The notes below the pieces were generated by a model. It had not been told where the DNA came from, ran no database searches, and saw only the letters and a list, made by a program, of their open reading frames with translations. Position numbers and translations under genes: made by a program. 64,000 nt of DNA from CAVORD01 sp963698535 (GTDB lineage: Bacteria; Bacteroidota; Bacteroidia; Bacteroidales; VadinHA17), in assembly GCA_963698535.1 (NCBI GenBank), contig CAVORD010000001.1:1612001-1676000 (forward strand), read 5' to 3'. Shown here piece by piece: positions 37,785-47,194 of this stretch (position 1 is its first letter; each line of letters starts with the position of its first letter).

Positions 37785-40711
37785 ATGAAGGGCTGCGAAT
37801 CGCTGCTCCCTATAAGTGTTATTGCTACCACCACACCAACGGCTATTAATATTTTTACCAGTTCAGGTTGCTGTATGAACAGCCCCCTGTATGCCTCCTT
37901 GATCTTAAATGGCAGAAAATGGATCAGATAGCCAATGCCTATTACTGAAAGAACGGGCCAGTAACCGGAAACCACTTTGGGGACAGTTGAAAAATCGAAT
38001 CCGGTAAAGATCCGGTTTAACATCAACCCAATATTATGAAGACTATCACCCCTGAAGAATATCCAGCAAAAGGTTACGAAGTGGAAGGTTATAAATATTG
38101 AGATAAAACGGCCGGCTCTGCTTTTCAGGAACGACAGTTTACCTGTTACCTTACCTATGATCAGTCCTGCCCCGTGGAGGGCCCCCCATATTACAAATCT
38201 CATTGATGCTCCGTGCCACAGCCCGCCCAGTACCATTGTTATCATTAGGTTAAGGGATGTAAAGAGACCACCTCTGCGGTTTCCTCCCAGAGGTATATAT
38301 AAGTAGTCCCTGAGCCAGCGTGAGAGGGAGATGTGCCATCTTTTCCAGAAGTCGGAGAGGCTTGATGCCTTATATGGTGAATTGAAGTTAACAGGAAGCC
38401 GGAAGCCAAGCAAAAGGGCTACTCCCAGAGCAATGTCGGTGTATCCTGAAAAGTCGCAATAGATCTGCAGACCATAGCCATAGGAGGCCATAAGATTCTC
38501 AAAACCGGTATATAACGATGGGTCAAGGAAGATCCTGTCGACGAAATTCACAGAAATGTAATCTGAGATCACCATCTTCTTGATCAATCCGTTCAGGATC
38601 AGAAACAATGCCTGACCAAACTCCCTCTTATGAAGATGATACTCCTGGTAGATCTGTGGTATAAACTCCGATGCTCTTACAATTGGTCCTGCAACGAGCT
38701 GAGGGAAGAAAGAGACGTAAAAGCCGAAATCGAATATATTCCTTACAGGTTCTATCTTTCTTCTGTATACATCGATGGAATAGCTGATCGTTTGAAACGT
38801 AAAGAATGAGATGCCGACTGGTAAAATTATTACCGAAGGATCGAATCCCGAGCCAAACAGTTGGTTCGACCACTGTGCCAGCCAGTTGGCTGTCTCTATA
38901 TTTCGTCCCGTGATATCAACAATTAATCCGGTAATGAAGGCGGTGTATTTAAAGTAGGCGAGCATCCCAAGATTTGCCACCAGGCTCACGATGAGCCATA
39001 ACCTTCTGAAACCTCTCTTCTCCGAGGCACCCATCATGCGGCCTGCACTGTAATCTATAAGTGTTGAGAGCACCAGTAATCCAAAGAACAGTCCTCCGGC
39101 TTTGTAATAGAAATAGAGGCTGAAGATGAGCAGATAGAACGATCTAAGTGATCTCCTCCGATAGAAAACAGTAAAGCCAATGAGAAGTGCGAGGAAGAAT
39201 GCCCAAAATCCAAATGATGTGAAAATAAACGGTTTACTGCTATCGTAACCAAAAATCTCTTTTATAAAAGGTCTCTCATTTGAGATCTTTTCTGCGGTAA
39301 CCGGTACCAGTACCGAATCAGCCGGAGTGGTTACACGGAGATGAATAACTGTATCCTTGAGTTCAGCTCTTTCACCTTTTGCTGCTCCGAACAGGTCGTT
39401 CATCATCAGTGCTGCAATAGTATCTGAACCGGCATAGGTAAAGTGAGTAAGGTCGGGTTGTGCCAGCGGAGGGAGGCTTTCTGCCCACCTGATTATCGAA
39501 TTAGCACCTCCCATTGCCTTCCATGAATCCCAGAAAACAACCCCTGCCGAGTCGGCTGCTTCTCTCTGTGCGGCTATTATGGCCGGAATATTATCATACG
39601 ATGATTCCTCTCCGCTCCTCTCAGCCATATCTGTTACTCCCGCTACTACTATTATGGCATCGGGGCATATTTCCTTAAGAAGAGATATCTGACGGTATAT
39701 ACCCCTGGTATAGAATGAATACTCACTCCTGATGTTTTTGACCACATTCAAACCAAAGTGAAGGATGATAATATCGGGGTCGATAATTCTCAGTCCCTGC
39801 GCCAGGCTCTCCTTTTGGATCATTGTGAAGTCAAACCCGGCACTACCGCGAAGTGGTACATTGTCGACAATTACCCCTACCGAGTCGGAGATGGATATCC
39901 CGTAAAAATCGGGACTCACTTTTCCTTTAACTGTTATTGAGACATCCCTTGCGCCCGGGGTGTTGACAACCAGCGATGTTATACCGGACGACACAGGCAG
40001 ATAACCTGTGAAGTATGTTGTGTCAGAACCACCGATTACGACAAAGACCGTATCGTGGCAATTGCCATATATTAATGATACCCTGTCATAAACTGCTGCA
40101 AGGGAATCGGAGAATACCGAGGGAGATATTGTAACCGAAGCAGTTATCTGCTCATCATCAGGGCTGTTTTTACCTTCAAATCGGGTATACGAACCCAGCG
40201 GACCAAACTTCTTGTTGTCGGTTTCGCCATTCATATAGGAAAGGTAAGTATACCGCTTCCAGTTATCGGATGACCGTACTTCTGCTGACCGTGTATACAT
40301 AACTGGCATCAGCGGTTGTATCAGGCCCGGACCGGATCCTCCGTATTCCTGCATAAGGGTTCTTCTGATTCCTGCCGTAATACGGTCACCTTCAAGCTGT
40401 GAGTCGCCATAGTAGAGGACTCTGATCCGGCCTTGAAGCTCATAAATGGAATCGAGGTCGATAAGGGGCTCAGGAGTCAAGGAGCTGTCGGCCTTTTCCG
40501 TTTCAGGAAATGTCAAAACTGTATCGGGGGCAGGAGTAAAAAGAAGAGTATCCTCATTGGCTAAAGGGTGCTGCCATAGATAATACCTATGCTTCAGTGA
40601 ATCAACAGTTTGATGTCCGGGCAATCCTCTCCACCCCGGCATCAGGAGATAAAGCCCTGCCAGCAGAGAGATAAATACAATATAAAATAGTAGTATCCTG
40701 GACGGTCTCAT
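37769..40711 (-). CDS. Fused SGNH hydrolase-MBOAT O-acyltransferase
   Basis: 980 residues. A membrane anchor (8-25) is followed by a periplasmic SGNH-type domain (about 95-440): block I YGDSQLEGD (101-109), an Asn in HFGLNVV, and the DxxH-like PDLTHFTYAG. After a linker, residues about 495-980 form a multi-spanning MBOAT domain with WHISLSRWLRDYLYIPLGG, GGLWHGAS (His833) and ALHGAG (His846). MBOAT proteins such as AlgI pass acyl groups across the membrane to partner SGNH enzymes that acylate glycans; here both lie in one chain, suggesting a self-contained O-acetylase of a surface polysaccharide. It is 23 bases after the transglycosylase gene, at the end of the parAB cluster. Confidence 0.92.
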   Translation of the reverse strand: MRPSRILLFYIVFISLLAGLYLLMPGWRGLPGHQTVDSLKHRYYLWQHPLANEDTLLFTPAPDTVLTFPETEKADSSLTPEPLIDLDSIYELQGRIRVLYYGDSQLEGDRITAGIRRTLMQEYGGSGPGLIQPLMPVMYTRSAEVRSSDNWKRYTYLSYMNGETDNKKFGPLGSYTRFEGKNSPDDEQITASVTISPSVFSDSLAAVYDRVSLIYGNCHDTVFVVIGGSDTTYFTGYLPVSSGITSLVVNTPGARDVSITVKGKVSPDFYGISISDSVGVIVDNVPLRGSAGFDFTMIQKESLAQGLRIIDPDIIILHFGLNVVKNIRSEYSFYTRGIYRQISLLKEICPDAIIVVAGVTDMAERSGEESSYDNIPAIIAAQREAADSAGVVFWDSWKAMGGANSIIRWAESLPPLAQPDLTHFTYAGSDTIAALMMNDLFGAAKGERAELKDTVIHLRVTTPADSVLVPVTAEKISNERPFIKEIFGYDSSKPFIFTSFGFWAFFLALLIGFTVFYRRRSLRSFYLLIFSLYFYYKAGGLFFGLLVLSTLIDYSAGRMMGASEKRGFRRLWLIVSLVANLGMLAYFKYTAFITGLIVDITGRNIETANWLAQWSNQLFGSGFDPSVIILPVGISFFTFQTISYSIDVYRRKIEPVRNIFDFGFYVSFFPQLVAGPIVRASEFIPQIYQEYHLHKREFGQALFLILNGLIKKMVISDYISVNFVDRIFLDPSLYTGFENLMASYGYGLQIYCDFSGYTDIALGVALLLGFRLPVNFNSPYKASSLSDFWKRWHISLSRWLRDYLYIPLGGNRRGGLFTSLNLMITMVLGGLWHGASMRFVIWGALHGAGLIIGKVTGKLSFLKSRAGRFISIFITFHFVTFCWIFFRGDSLHNIGLMLNRIFTGFDFSTVPKVVSGYWPVLSVIGIGYLIHFLPFKIKEAYRGLFIQQPELVKILIAVGVVVAITLIGSSDSQPFIYFRF

Positions 40712-40734
40712 ACCTCAACCGCAGGTTGAACAAA

Positions 40735-42273
40735 TTAACTTTTCCTTCTTATCTTCAGCTTTTGCCCAACCTGAATTCTTCCGGCATCAGATAGATTATT
40801 CAACTTTAAAATATCTGTCGCCGATACATTATCGAACTTCTTTGCAATATCCCATACCGTATCACCGGTTCGGACTGTATAATATTCATAGTCCCCTGTC
40901 TGCACAGACGATGACGCTGAAACATTTTGATTTTCAGGCACCTGTTTTCCAACCATTTTCTGTTTGGCCTCGAAGCTCATATTATTAATTGCTGAATAGT
41001 ACTCGGATCTGGATGGTTCAACATAAATGACAAGGTTCTGTCCTACTTTGATGGTATTCTTGTAGATATTATTCCAGTATCTCAGGTCTGATAATCCGAC
41101 CCCGTACCACGATGCTATATATCCGAGGTTATCGCCCGATTTAACCTTATAGTTCAGTCTGGTTTTTCCGCTTATTTGCGGTGGCATGTATTTGCTTACC
41201 GAGGGATCGGTAGCTTTAACAGAAGCACTGATAAAATGGTCGGTCTTATACCCTGTTATGGAATCGAGTTGCGCTATAAAGTCACTCAGGTGTGCTACAG
41301 GCAGTGTTATTGCGCTTGTTTGTGATTTGCCGGGCACCATTCCTGTACGATACTGAGGATTAAGTGCTTTAAGTTCACCCAATGATATTTGAAGGACCTC
41401 TGCTATCTGACCAAGATGAATATCGTAATTGACACGAACAGTATCGGTTGCGACAGGATATTCGATTGCTATCGGCTGTATGTCGTGTTCGGGGTAATAG
41501 TTCATTGCATAGAGAGCAGCAACAAATTGTGGGATATAACCTCTGGTTTCTCTGGGCAGACGATAATATATCTCCCAGTAATCCTTTTTATTTCCTGATC
41601 GCTTAATTGCTTTGTTAACATTACCCGGACCACAGTTATAAGCTGCGATCACCAGGATCCAGTCGCCATAAATATTGTAAAGGTCCTTAATATACCTTGC
41701 TGCTGCATGAGTTGCCTTGACCGGGTCGCGGCGATCATCGACCAGTGAGTTAACTTTTAATCCATACATTTTACCTGTAGAATACATGAATTGCCACAAC
41801 CCTGTTGCTCCAACCCTGCTTACTGCGTTGGGATTAAGGGCCGATTCGATCACGGCCATATATTTAAGCTCTACAGGCAGACCATACGATTCGAAGATAT
41901 CCTCTATCATTGGAAAATAGTAATCCGCCTGTCCTATCATAACCCTGAACCGGTCCTGCTTGAGTGATGTATAGACATGAATGTGATTACGGATAATGCT
42001 GTTATAAGGTAGTGTTATAGTAGAATTGAGCTTCCCTATCCTGGCCATATATACTGAATCAGGGAATTCAATTGACTTCTGATTCTCTGACGGGTAGTTT
42101 GCATTTGCTGACAGATATGCCTTATTTACGTACCAGTTATTTACAAGGCTGTCGAGCTGGTATGAAATTATCTCCTCATAATTCTCCTCCACTTTACTGT
42201 TTTGTTGTGCAGACAGGTAGCCGGCAGACAAAAGGAATGATAATGACAGTAACAGATATTTACGGATATTCAT
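40735..42273 (-). CDS. MltD-like lytic transglycosylase with two LysM domains
   Basis: Cleaves glycan strands of peptidoglycan in the periplasm. 512 residues: signal peptide ending SAQQ, an SLT catalytic domain (about 105-270) with the catalytic Glu in VIESALNPNAVSRVGATGLW, then two LysM repeats (YKVKSGDNLGYIASWYGVG near 370 and YTVRTGDTVWDIAKKF near 465). Follows the DUF5683 gene by 10 bases, the usual place in Bacteroidota parAB clusters. Confidence 0.95.
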   Translation of the reverse strand: MNIRKYLLLSLSFLLSAGYLSAQQNSKVEENYEEIISYQLDSLVNNWYVNKAYLSANANYPSENQKSIEFPDSVYMARIGKLNSTITLPYNSIIRNHIHVYTSLKQDRFRVMIGQADYYFPMIEDIFESYGLPVELKYMAVIESALNPNAVSRVGATGLWQFMYSTGKMYGLKVNSLVDDRRDPVKATHAAARYIKDLYNIYGDWILVIAAYNCGPGNVNKAIKRSGNKKDYWEIYYRLPRETRGYIPQFVAALYAMNYYPEHDIQPIAIEYPVATDTVRVNYDIHLGQIAEVLQISLGELKALNPQYRTGMVPGKSQTSAITLPVAHLSDFIAQLDSITGYKTDHFISASVKATDPSVSKYMPPQISGKTRLNYKVKSGDNLGYIASWYGVGLSDLRYWNNIYKNTIKVGQNLVIYVEPSRSEYYSAINNMSFEAKQKMVGKQVPENQNVSASSSVQTGDYEYYTVRTGDTVWDIAKKFDNVSATDILKLNNLSDAGRIQVGQKLKIRRKS

Positions 42274-42283
42274 TTTTTTGTTT

Positions 42284-42919
42284 TTAAAAGGTTATAACTA
42301 TTCCCATACTCACTCCGAATTTTCCCATCTCGTTATCGATCATAGGTACGGGTGCAACAAATGCTTCAATATTGGTTGAAATATCATAATCGTACAAACT
42401 TGCATCAACGTTGGCGTCAAGTATTGTCACCAGATACCATGCAGCGAGGCCAATATATGACAGATCGCGATATCTGCGAAAGTAGTCAACTCTGGCCAGT
42501 AATTGTTCACTTATCCACTGAGCGTCACTTAATCTGTAAGTATCGGGGTGAAGCACCGGATCGTATGTGGCCGGATCGGCATTTGTAATTATCTTGAGAT
42601 AACTTTGTGTCTCGGGTATCTTGTCGGTAAAATCCTGATAAGCCTCAAGGAATCGCGAATGGTTTGTTGAGTTATAAGATACGGCATACCCTATTGCCCC
42701 AAATCCGCCATATACCAGAGGCAGTTTCCAGTACTTACGGTTATATACCTGTCCCAGTCCCGGAAATATGGAGGCTATCATGGTTGACTTCTGAGGATTG
42801 GGAAGGAACTCTTTTCTTTTGGCGGTATCGGGCTGTACCAATATCTGACCATTACCCCTTACATTGGGTAAGACCGATAACAGAATTAATAAAATTACCT
42901 TATAGCCTGCTCTTCTCAC
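42284..42919 (-). CDS. DUF5683 family protein
   Basis: 211 residues with an exported or anchored N-terminus. SIFPGLGQVYNRKYWKLPLVYGGFGAIG is the family signature. Starts with GTG at 42919; no better start is visible. Function unknown, but it is found between parB and a transglycosylase gene across the phylum. Confidence 0.9.
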   Translation of the reverse strand: MRRAGYKVILLILLSVLPNVRGNGQILVQPDTAKRKEFLPNPQKSTMIASIFPGLGQVYNRKYWKLPLVYGGFGAIGYAVSYNSTNHSRFLEAYQDFTDKIPETQSYLKIITNADPATYDPVLHPDTYRLSDAQWISEQLLARVDYFRRYRDLSYIGLAAWYLVTILDANVDASLYDYDISTNIEAFVAPVPMIDNEMGKFGVSMGIVITF

Positions 42920-42974
42920 TGATTAAAACGGTATTTACCGGCTTTAATAACGCAAGGCAAATATATATATTTTG

Positions 42975-43853
42975 TCAGGCAAGCTTATCGAAAACGCCCA
43001 AAATACGTTCCATCTCCTCAGGATTATCGAATTGGATAACTATTTTACCCTTTCCCTTGTCGTTTATCCTGAATTTTACGGGCGATTTGAATATTGTTTC
43101 CAGATGGCTGGACAGTTTCCCGAAGTCCTCATTAAGCTGATTCTTCCTTTCGGTGCGGGCAGGATCCTTCACCTCTTTAACCTGCAGTTGTCTTACCAGT
43201 TCTTCGGTACTGCGAACAGAGAGTTCTTCGTCGATAATTTTATAATATACTTTGATCTGTCTTTTGGGATCCTCAATACTGATAAGGGTGCGTGCATGAC
43301 CCATGGTGAGCTGCTTATTTCTCAATCCAAGCTGGATCTCAGCCGGTAATTTAAGTAATCTCAGGTAGTTAGCAACTGTTGATCTCTGCTTACCTACCCT
43401 GTCGCTCAATGCTTCCTGGGTAAGACGGCACTCCTCAATAAGCCGTTGGTAACTGATAGCCACCTCCATAGAATCGAGATCCTCTCTCTGAATATTCTCT
43501 ACCAGGGCGAGTTCCAGCATGGCCTGATCGTCGGCTGTTCTAATATAAGCGGGTATATGTGTAAGACCGGCTATCCTTGCAGCGCGGAACCGTCTCTCAC
43601 CGGCAATAAGCTGGTATTTGCCCGGCGAGATCTCTCTCACCGTAAGTGGCTGTACAATACCAAGTTCCCTGATCGATGTAGCCAGCTCCTCGAGTGCCTG
43701 TTCATCAAAACGGGTTCTGGGCTGAAACGGATTGGCTTCAATATCTTCAATGGCTATCTCCAGGTTGGCTTCAACCTTTTTATCCAGGTTCTCCTTTTCA
43801 ACACCGTCGATAAGTGCTCCAAGACCTCTGCCTAATGCGTTTTTCTGTACCAT
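42975..43853 (-). CDS. parB: ParB-type chromosome partitioning protein
   Basis: 292 residues. N-terminal ParB/Spo0J nuclease-like domain with ANPFQPRTRFD and the CTP-binding GERRFRAARIAGL; central HTH domain (TQEALSDRVGKQRSTVANYLRLL); C-terminal dimer domain. Binds parS sites near the origin and loads as a CTP-dependent clamp. 25 bases after parA. No canonical parS was noticed in the window. Confidence 0.95.
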   Translation of the reverse strand: MVQKNALGRGLGALIDGVEKENLDKKVEANLEIAIEDIEANPFQPRTRFDEQALEELATSIRELGIVQPLTVREISPGKYQLIAGERRFRAARIAGLTHIPAYIRTADDQAMLELALVENIQREDLDSMEVAISYQRLIEECRLTQEALSDRVGKQRSTVANYLRLLKLPAEIQLGLRNKQLTMGHARTLISIEDPKRQIKVYYKIIDEELSVRSTEELVRQLQVKEVKDPARTERKNQLNEDFGKLSSHLETIFKSPVKFRINDKGKGKIVIQFDNPEEMERILGVFDKLA

Positions 43854-43878
43854 TGCAACTATTCTTCTATAAGACCAA

Positions 43879-44655
43879 TTAGTTTTTTACAACATTGTGT
43901 TTCTCAATAATCTCTTCAGCCAGATTAAGGTAGTTTATCGACCCTCGTGATTCAGCATCATAAAGAATTGCCGGCTGGCCAAAGCTGGGGGCTTCTGAGA
44001 GTTTAACATTTCTCTGAATAACGGTCTTGAAAACCATCTGTTCAAAATGTTTATTTACCTCATCAACAACCTGATTCGACAACCGCAGCCTGGAATCGTA
44101 CATTGTTAAAAGGAATCCCTCTATCTCGAGTAATGGATTAAGGTTACCCTGAATTATCTTTATTGTGTTGAGCAGTTTTCCAAGTCCTTCGAGTGCAAAG
44201 TACTCACACTGTACAGGTATGATCACTGAATCAGCAGCTGTTAATGAATTAACAGTAAGAAGTCCCAGGGAAGGAGAACAATCAATCAGCAGATAATCGT
44301 ACTGATCGGCTACGGTTGCCAGTGACTTCTTAAGTACTTTTTCGCGTTCCGGCCTGTCAAGCATCTCTATCTCGGCACCAACAAGATCAATATTTGATGG
44401 TAAGATCCAGAGATTCTCCACCTCAGTTTTCATGACCGCTTCACTTGCCACTAGACCGTCGACCAGACAATCGTATATTGTTTTTTTCACCTGCCTCAGA
44501 TCAATCCCTAATCCCGAAGTGGCATTTGCCTGGGGATCAGCATCTACTATAAGAACCTTCTTTTCCAGTGCTGAAAGGCTTGCTGCTAGGTTTATCGCAG
44601 TGGTTGTCTTACCCACTCCCCCCTTCTGATTTGCGATTGCGATGATCTTTCCCAT
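43879..44655 (-). CDS. parA: ParA/Soj ATPase
   Basis: 258 residues. Deviant Walker A KGGVGKTT (11-18), the dimer-forming Asp in VDADPQAN, and DCSPSLGLLT. Drives origin segregation together with ParB. First gene of the minus-strand group parA-parB-DUF5683-mltD-SGNH/MBOAT. Confidence 0.96.
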   Translation of the reverse strand: MGKIIAIANQKGGVGKTTTAINLAASLSALEKKVLIVDADPQANATSGLGIDLRQVKKTIYDCLVDGLVASEAVMKTEVENLWILPSNIDLVGAEIEMLDRPEREKVLKKSLATVADQYDYLLIDCSPSLGLLTVNSLTAADSVIIPVQCEYFALEGLGKLLNTIKIIQGNLNPLLEIEGFLLTMYDSRLRLSNQVVDEVNKHFEQMVFKTVIQRNVKLSEAPSFGQPAILYDAESRGSINYLNLAEEIIEKHNVVKN

Positions 44656-44686
44656 ATCTCTGTTTAAAACTGTTTTAATTGAGTCT

Positions 44687-44694
44687 CAAAAATA
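44687..44694 (-). promoter_or_regulatory. -7-like element upstream of parA
   Basis: On the minus strand this reads TATTTTTG, an exact TAnnTTTG, about 32 bases before the parA start. No matching -33 TTTG is seen. Confidence 0.4.
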
Positions 44695-44754
44695 CAATTT
44701 CTGATCTATCGCCTCGGAGGAGTCAGATCGTAATTGTAAACATTTTATTTGGGG

Positions 44755-44774
44755 TTATCAACACGTTATTAACA
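44755..44774 (+). other. Pair of DnaA-box-like 9-mers upstream of parA
   Basis: TTATCAACA (44755-44763) and TTATTAACA (44766-44774) lie in tandem, each close to the DnaA box TTATNCACA. The setting in the 206-base gap beside parAB makes an origin-linked or DnaA-regulated site possible, but two imperfect boxes are weak support and no AT-rich unwinding element was identified. Confidence 0.25.
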
Positions 44775-44861
44775 GCCGTTTTGAGCGGAATAGCCGTAGT
44801 ACTGACCGTAAGCAGTTAACCCTCACCCCGTTCTAATAACCAAATTCCCTGTTAACGGAGG

Positions 44862-45971
44862 CTATTTTTTTATCAATTCTATCTCAAACAGAGCCGGCCA
44901 GTTTTTGCCTGTTACAAATAGTCTCTTACCCTCCTGATCCCGGGCAATACCGTTGAGTACATCCGTATCGGGTCCAATATCACTCTTCGGCAGTATACCG
45001 GCCAGGTTGATATATCCTTTCACCCTGCCTGTTTCCGGTTCAATTATTACTATCCGGTCGGTTGTATAGATATTGGCCCAGATTTCACCGTCTATATTTT
45101 CAAGTTCATTAAGCTGCGAAACAGGGCCTTTGTTATCGTAAACATCGAAGGAGCTGAGCATCGAAAAGTCCTCAGGGCTCATGACACGAAGTTTCTGTGA
45201 TCCGTCACTCATCATAAGGTTGCCGCCATAATTGGTAAGGCCCCATCCTTCTGTCTGATAATATATCTTCTTAACCTGTTTAAGTGATCCCAGGTCGTAC
45301 ACAAATCCTACCTTGGAGGTCCATGTTAGCTGGTAAAGAAACCCGTCGACCCTGGCCAGACCCTCTCCAAAAAACCGGCTTTCAAGGTTTGTGATATCCA
45401 GTACCTTCCCTGTATTAACCTCCACCTTTCGTACCGACGATTCACCTGGTTGTCCCGTACTCTCGTACAAGTAACCGTCATAAAAGAGAAGTCCCTGAGT
45501 GTAAGCCGATGGATCGTGATGGTACCTTTTTACCACCCTGTATGAGTAGTTTACAGGTACAAGATCGGAAAGCAGTTCAACATTTCCCATTATTACCTGG
45601 GGCCTGTAGCCCTCCTTGTAGGCAGATATCCTGTACTGCTTTTTTCCTACACTACCTGCATCTCTTGTGTCGATCACTATCTGCGGCAGTTCTCCCTTGT
45701 AGGTTTTGTATTCGTCTCCGTTAAACCACACTTTTATCGAGTCCGGAGATTCAGCATCTTTAACCTGTTCAATCATCAGCACCAGCTGGTCGCCAAATAA
45801 CAGCTGGTCACCATTCGCTGTTGCTGTTACCTTTATCATCTCGATCGAAGGTTCCCCGGCATCCCGGGCGGGCTGGTTACCGATCGACCTTCCGTTTTCA
45901 TTAGTCTTGCATGAGTGACCACCCAAAACGAAGGCTATCGTCACTAAACCCAGGAGTGTATAATATCGCAT
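44862..45971 (-). CDS. Glutaminyl-peptide cyclotransferase (lipoprotein)
   Basis: Converts N-terminal Gln to pyroglutamate on exported proteins. 369 residues from the ATG at 45971 (the frame also opens at a TTG 3 codons earlier). Lipobox GGHSC near residue 20. A beta-propeller of the plant/bacterial glutamine cyclotransferase type follows: YTQGLLFYDGYLYESTGQPG and GEGLARVDGFLYQLTW. Five bases after the HAD gene, likely one transcript. Many Bacteroidota exported proteins begin with Gln after signal cleavage. Confidence 0.92.
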   Translation of the reverse strand: MRYYTLLGLVTIAFVLGGHSCKTNENGRSIGNQPARDAGEPSIEMIKVTATANGDQLLFGDQLVLMIEQVKDAESPDSIKVWFNGDEYKTYKGELPQIVIDTRDAGSVGKKQYRISAYKEGYRPQVIMGNVELLSDLVPVNYSYRVVKRYHHDPSAYTQGLLFYDGYLYESTGQPGESSVRKVEVNTGKVLDITNLESRFFGEGLARVDGFLYQLTWTSKVGFVYDLGSLKQVKKIYYQTEGWGLTNYGGNLMMSDGSQKLRVMSPEDFSMLSSFDVYDNKGPVSQLNELENIDGEIWANIYTTDRIVIIEPETGRVKGYINLAGILPKSDIGPDTDVLNGIARDQEGKRLFVTGKNWPALFEIELIKK

Positions 45972-45976
45972 AATTG

Positions 45977-46414
45977 TCAATTAAAAAATCGGTTAAAGAA
46001 TCTGTTAATAATGTTGCCCTTCTGTCGCATCTGTCGTACAACCTCCTCTTCGTGAGACGAATACGGGAATATTTCCTGCCATACCTCACTCCACCCGGGG
46101 AATCCTCCCAGATTTTTATCGTCGATAAAAAGATCGGCATCTATTTTACGGCTTATTGTCTCATCGTACACCTCTTCAGGGTAATTGCTGTTGACAGCAT
46201 AAAATTCCACGCCATTATACTTACAATATTTTACTGCTTCCTCAAGCTCCCTGCCACTTCTGAAGGTCCATAATATTAGTCTGGCCCCGCGACGCTGCAG
46301 TTCGATCAGGGTCTGGAAGGCAAACAGTTTTTCTCTCCCTATCGACGGATACTCATGTTCAACAATTGTTCCGTCAAAATCAACAGCTATCTTTATATCT
46401 ATTCTATCCTCCAT
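45977..46414 (-). CDS. HAD-superfamily phosphatase (BT0820-like)
   Basis: 145 residues. AVDFDGTIVEHEYPSIG holds the nucleophile Asp and the DxDGT motif; RLILWTFRSG and DLFIDDKNLGG are the later HAD motifs. It resembles the small BT0820-type HAD proteins of Bacteroides. Substrate unknown. Confidence 0.9.
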   Translation of the reverse strand: MEDRIDIKIAVDFDGTIVEHEYPSIGREKLFAFQTLIELQRRGARLILWTFRSGRELEEAVKYCKYNGVEFYAVNSNYPEEVYDETISRKIDADLFIDDKNLGGFPGWSEVWQEIFPYSSHEEEVVRQMRQKGNIINRFFNRFFN

Positions 46415-46495
46415 TCATACAAGGTTTGACGTAAAAATATGCAAATTGAGCATTATGATAAAATTTATAATACATTTAAAGATCAAACATCTGAA

Positions 46496-47194
46496 ATGAG
46501 ACGGCATATACCTAATACCTTTACACTATTAAACCTTACCTCAGGCTTTATAGCCATAATAATGGTTGTTAACGGAAATGTTAAAACGGCCCTTATCCTT
46601 GTTGCCGCAGCATTGATATTTGACTTTGCAGATGGCTTCGCCGCCCGGTTGCTCAAGGCATACTCACCGCTCGGAAAGGAGCTGGACAGCCTTGCCGATC
46701 TGGTAACATTTGGTGTTTTTCCTGGTCTGCTGGCCTGGTTTATGATCTCTGCGGCAATGCCCAACGGAGCCACCTGGTACTTGTGGCTTCCCTGGGTGGC
46801 TGTTGTAGTACCAGCCCTATCGGCCCTGAGGCTTGCCAAATTTAATGTCGATACTGAGCAGACCTATCATTTCCTGGGCCTTGCTACCCCGGCCAACGCG
46901 TTCATGATACTCTCCCTGGCTGCTGCCTCTCAATTTGGCGGAGGGACCCTTTCTGAACTGATAATCACTAACCCGTTTATAATTGCTGTAACCGTTGTGA
47001 TATCATCTGCATTGACGGTGACCAGGATCCCTCTCTTATCTTTAAAAATAAAGGATCTGTCACTGCGATCCAACACGGGCAGATTAGCCTTGTTGGCTGT
47101 ATGGGTATTGCTTCTTATTATTATGGGAGCTACAGGTCTTATCTTTATTATTCCTGCTTATATAGTTATTTCACTACTTTTTGGAGCCGGCTGA
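46496..47194 (+). CDS. pssA: CDP-diacylglycerol-serine O-phosphatidyltransferase
   Basis: Makes phosphatidylserine from CDP-diacylglycerol and serine in the membrane; psd (55 kb) and cdsA (56 kb) supply the flanking steps. The ATG at 46496 (MRRHIPNTFTLLNL) is preferred because homologues begin there; the frame is open from 46439. 232 residues. The CDP-alcohol phosphotransferase motif is seen as DFADGFAARLLKAYSPLGKELDSLAD. Last 21 bases overlap the convergent DAHP synthase gene. Confidence 0.94.
   Translation: MRRHIPNTFTLLNLTSGFIAIIMVVNGNVKTALILVAAALIFDFADGFAARLLKAYSPLGKELDSLADLVTFGVFPGLLAWFMISAAMPNGATWYLWLPWVAVVVPALSALRLAKFNVDTEQTYHFLGLATPANAFMILSLAAASQFGGGTLSELIITNPFIIAVTVVISSALTVTRIPLLSLKIKDLSLRSNTGRLALLAVWVLLLIIMGATGLIFIIPAYIVISLLFGAG

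Noticed and set aside
42975..44861. parS site near parAB
   Set aside because: No sequence close to TGTTNCACGTGAAACA was noticed; the eye search is not exhaustive.
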